This document shows positions 60,757 through 64,000 of a stretch of DNA of 64,000 nt, one piece after another. Position numbers and translations under genes: made by a program. The notes under the pieces were generated by a model. That model was not told the DNA's origin, made no database searches, and saw only the letters and a program-made list of their open reading frames with translations. Source of the stretch: Nageia nagi (lineage: Eukaryota; Pinophyta); contig JBITNC010000001.1 in the NCBI GenBank assembly GCA_050084985.1, forward strand, positions 164,300,001-164,364,000. The letters are read 5' to 3'. Position 1 is the stretch's first letter. Every line of letters begins with the position of its first letter.

Positions 60757-61008
60757 ATGATACTCTTAAGTATTAGTGAATTTACATAGAAGATTATTAC
60801 ATAACCTTTACAATAATGCATTATACTTTCCAACACTCTCCCTTAATGCAATAGTGGGATAGAGTGAATAAGAGAGAAGAAGAAGAGAAAGTAAGAGAGT
60901 TCTTCTCCAAATAGATACAATAGAGATGAGAACTTTTTACATATTTATGAAGTAAGAAAGATCTAGTTTGAGACTCACTACTTGTCATCTCTATCTCTCC
61001 CATAGTTA

Positions 61009-62140
61009 GAATTTGAGCATTCAGAGAGAAAAAATAAGGGCAACTTAGAATACTTGAAATCAAGATCCTTAGTCCCTACAACATACCTCAATATTTACTT
61101 AACAACATTGAGGTGCTCAACATATGGTTTTCACATGAATTGTGCCATCAAATTCACTACAAAAGCAATATCTAGCTTAGAAATAGTCAAATACAAAAGA
61201 TTACCAATTAATTACCTGTAAGTTGTAGCATCAGCCAACCAAGAGTTGGAGCTCAAAGAAATAGTGATTCTAAGAGAGACTGATATCATAGCATATCTAC
61301 ATTCTTCCATTCCAAACTTTTGCAAGATGTCTGATATATACTTAGAGTGATTGAGATAAGTACAATCTTTGTATTGATACACTTGTATTCCAAGATAGTA
61401 ATGTAAGAGACCAAGATCAATCATTTCAAATGTTGCTTTAAGTTTGGATTTACACTCTTGAATGATTTTATCATTATTACTAGTTATTAGAAGATCATCC
61501 ATATAAAAGATAATTAAGACCATGTCTTTTCCCTAATTGAATACATATAGATCAGAGTTAGAAAAACATTTGAAAAAACCAATGTCTATAAAATACTCTA
61601 AAATTTTCTTGTAGCAAGATCTAGGTGCTTACTTGAGTCCATATAATGACTTCTTTAGCTTACACATAAAAGACTCTTTGCCTTCCACAATGAACCCTTT
61701 TAGTTTATTCATGAAGATTCTCACATCTAAGTAACCATTAAGAAATGCACTCTTGATGTCAAATTGAAAAACTTTCCATCCTTGAGCTACAAAAAGAGTA
61801 AAGATAACTCTCACAGTATGCATCTTTACCACAAGAGCAAATGTTTCCTCATAATCTACATTATATTTCTAAGCAAAACCTTTAGCTACTAATTTTGCCT
61901 TGTATTTCTCAATATCTCCAACTGAATTGAACTTGACCTTATAGATCCACTTATTACCAATCACATTCTTCTCATTAGGATAAGGAACCAAGTCCCAAGT
62001 TTTATTTTTTAGAAATGCCTCATACTTCACTTTCATGGCTTCCATCCAGCACTCGTGCTTAGAAGCTTCTTTGAAGGTTGAGGGATCATGCTTATTATCA
62101 ATCTTGGCAATTAAGGATTTATTCAAGGTCATGCTCCTTG
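61009..62140 (-). pseudogene. Copia reverse transcriptase of the second copy
   Basis: From 62132 the minus strand reads FKEASKHECWMEAMKVKYE and VIGNKWIYKVKFNSVGD (open to 61869). It continues with KVFQFDIKSAFLNGYLDVRIF (61832-61629), then the catalytic FYMDDLLITSN (about 61510-61475) and LLHYYLGIQVYQYKDCTYL. Motif A and YMDD aspartates are kept. Stops at the joins make it non-functional. It is somewhat less broken in this part than the first copy. Confidence 0.85.
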
Positions 62141-63030
62141 TTACCCTTTCTGTTAGAGAATTTTATTCTTGAGGTGACTTATCTATATCAATATTTAACT
62201 AGCTAGATGCAACTGAATAGTCCTTTAGATCATCATCATCCTATTTAAAAGTAGAATCTTCAAGAAGTTCATTGAAATTTACATCACTTGAAATAAACAC
62301 AACTTTATAAGATGGAGAGTAGAGCTTGTAGCCTTTATGCTAACTATCATAACCCAAAAAGATGCATTTTTTAGCTCTTTTATCCAACTTTTTCCTTTTC
62401 TTAGAAATAATGTAAGAGAATGCTTCACAACCAAACACCCTAAGGTGAGAAATGTTAGGTTATCTTCCTAACCATGCCTCAAAAGGAGTTTTACTTTGAA
62501 TGGATTTTGTGGGAAACCTATTCAAGGTGTAAATAGCAATGCTCATAGCTTCACCCCATAAAAAACTAGAAAGATTACCCAACATGCATCTAGCCATCTC
62601 CATAATTATTCTAGTTTTTCTTTCAGCAACATTGTTCTGCTAAGAAGTGTAAGGAATTGTAAACTACCTCTTGGTTTCTTTTTTAACACAATATTCATTG
62701 AACTCATTACTATTATATTCAACTCCATTATCTAATCTCAACATTTTTATTTTAAGATTAGTTTGATTCTCAAAAAAGGCTTTAAAAATTTTAAAACTCT
62801 CAAAGGTTTGATCTTTGTGCTGAAGTAGATACCTAAAGGTCATCCTACTAAAGTCATCAATAAAGGTCAAGATGTAAGATGCTCCTACAAGAAACTTAGT
62901 CTAAAATAGATCCATCAAATCTGAATGCATAAGTTGAAGAGATTGAGATGCTCTTATTACCTTATCTTTTTCAAACTTTTATCTATAAATCTTGTCAAGA
63001 ATGCACTTCTCGTATAGACCAACTAAAGGA
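62141..63030 (-). pseudogene. Copia integrase of the second copy
   Basis: 62870-62664 reads MTFIDDFSRMTFRYLLQHKD and KIKMLRLDNGVEYNSNEFNE, with the second catalytic aspartate in LDNG. Upstream frame-shifted text includes the HSDLMDLF region (about 62925-62900). The C-terminal region to about 62200 is broken by stops. Confidence 0.75.
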
Positions 63031-63510
63031 GAAACTTTAAGGCAAACCTTCCATAAGTTCTTGGTCTTTTATGATTTGAATACTCTTATGGTTAAGGTGC
63101 CTTAAATGATGGTGCCAAAGATTGCCTTTAGAACACACACTAGAAGAAAGACACATCTTTAATAGAACTTGATCCACAATGTAGAGGTTATATTTCATAG
63201 ATCCTTTAGCCAAAGTGGTAAGTCCTTTCTTAATGCACCAGGATTAAGAGTCGAACTCAAAAGGGTACCCTTTTCTAGCAATTTGGATCATGAAGAGAAG
63301 GTTCATATTTAACTTAGGAACATAAAGAATATTTTCAAGAACATTTTCGTGAATCAGCACACTCCCAATTCCTTGGACTTCAAGGGTAGAGTTATCACCT
63401 ATTACAATCGTATCTTTTCTATACTTGTGAAAGTCAAACTTTTTTTTTCAAAACATAGGTGATTAGTGCAACTAGAGTCAACAATCTAATAAGACAAAAA
63501 AGAGCAAGAC
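63031..63510 (-). pseudogene. Copia protease end and GAG-pre-integrase, second copy
   Basis: Parallels 51486-51960 of the first copy in the same order. Text such as a HHLRHLNHKSIQIIKDQEL-like reading lies near 63110-63060. It has frame breaks, and no intact protease DTGA was seen. Confidence 0.55.
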
Positions 63511-63539
63511 ATGGAGTAGAGTGCCATAGCAAAATCAAT

Positions 63540-64000
63540 ATGAATATTCTTTTTTCTTTTAAATTTTTTTACATTTCCATTACCTTTATTCTTTTTTTCT
63601 CTTTTCTTTTTGTAGCAATCAACTTCTTTGTGACCTTGAATGCCATAATAATTACAATTACTATCAAATTTTTTCTTAGGATATGGATTATTTGCTTTAC
63701 CTTTTCCATCTCTTTACTTGAAGTGATTATTGTTGCCATTGTTCTTGCTGCTATGGTTATTGTTTCTGTTGTTCCTGCTACTATTGTAGCCATTACCTAT
63801 TTTTTCAAACCTTTTGGAAGAAGAAGGATAATATTTCTTTTGATGGTTAAAATTTTTCTTGAAAGGAGTTTTGGTTGCTCCAAGAGCAACGTTATTATCT
63901 TTAAAATAAGAAATCAACACCTTATTGTTAAGGGTTTTCTCATGCTTAAAAAGGTGCCTAAAAAGGTTCTCAAGGGAGAAGACTTCTTCTTCATCATCAA
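63540..64000 (-). pseudogene. Copia gag C-terminus with altered zinc knuckle, second copy
   Basis: The asparagine/lysine/serine-rich linker (63920-63714) leads into a knuckle at 63656-63615 with C-x2-Y-x4-H-x4-C. The second cysteine is tyrosine, so zinc binding is lost. The gag core begins outside the window. Confidence 0.75.

Larger units (their letters stand above)
60757..64000 (-). mobile_element. Second copy of the minus-strand copia family, truncated
   Basis: The same family as the 47822-56373 element, in the same orientation, running off the right edge. Only the last ~79 bp of its 3' LTR is left (60757-60835, ending CAACA). After about 150 bp of 3' non-coding sequence it jumps near 60984 to text corresponding to about 49500 in the other copy, so about 1 kb including the RNase H end is missing. 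Polymerase, integrase, GAG-pre-integrase and gag knuckle follow leftward to rightward. The 5' part lies beyond the window. Confidence 0.85.

Noticed and set aside
1-64000. tRNA or rRNA genes
   Set aside because: No cloverleaf with matching arms or conserved rRNA words were recognised by eye. Only primer-binding motifs complementary to tRNA ends were seen. A covariance-model search would decide.

Overview
This window is nuclear DNA from a large, repeat-filled plant genome. The evidence is an intron-split plant gene of the NEP1-interacting-protein (NIP) RING-H2 type, many nested Ty1/copia, Ty3/gypsy and LINE relics, and decayed pentatricopeptide-repeat (PPR) coding sequence of the land-plant PLS type. 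The strong AT bias, old transposons with many stops, and abundant PPR relics suggest a gymnosperm-like genome, but this is inference. No tRNA, rRNA, CRISPR array or bacterial operon was recognised.

Layout. 0.7-11.4 kb: a gypsy-like, apparently non-autonomous LTR element. Its 5' LTR is split by a second complete minus-strand LTR element (983-5202) that has gag joined to integrase with no reverse transcriptase. 12.7-15.1 kb: a decayed lysine-rich coiled-coil reading region. 17.6-26.5 kb: PPR relics on both strands, interleaved with another copy of the gypsy-like LTR and ending in a roughly 400-bp tandem array. 26.7-27.0 kb: a CACTA-like short element and a primer-binding motif. 29.7-37.2 kb: a copia gag relic followed by two different LINE relics.

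39.7-42.6 kb, minus strand: the one gene that looks intact. Five exons encode a predicted 251-residue protein with an N-terminal RanBP2-type zinc finger, a hydrophobic NIP-type membrane segment and a C-terminal RING-H2 domain. It is probably a membrane-anchored ubiquitin ligase. Its reading frame is uninterrupted across all four splice junctions, unlike everything around it.

44.6-64 kb: layered copia elements. The clearest is an 8.55-kb minus-strand copia with both LTRs, PBS, decayed gag-pol and a perfect 5-bp target duplication, lying inside the LTR of a related older copia. A second copy of the same family runs off the right edge. It lacks about 1 kb around RNase H and keeps only the last ~80 bp of its 3' LTR. 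Plus-strand copia LTRs and a gag relic lie between the two.

Apart from the RING-H2 gene, no reading frame here is likely to make a working protein. All coordinates and similarities were read by eye, so boundaries of decayed elements are approximate.
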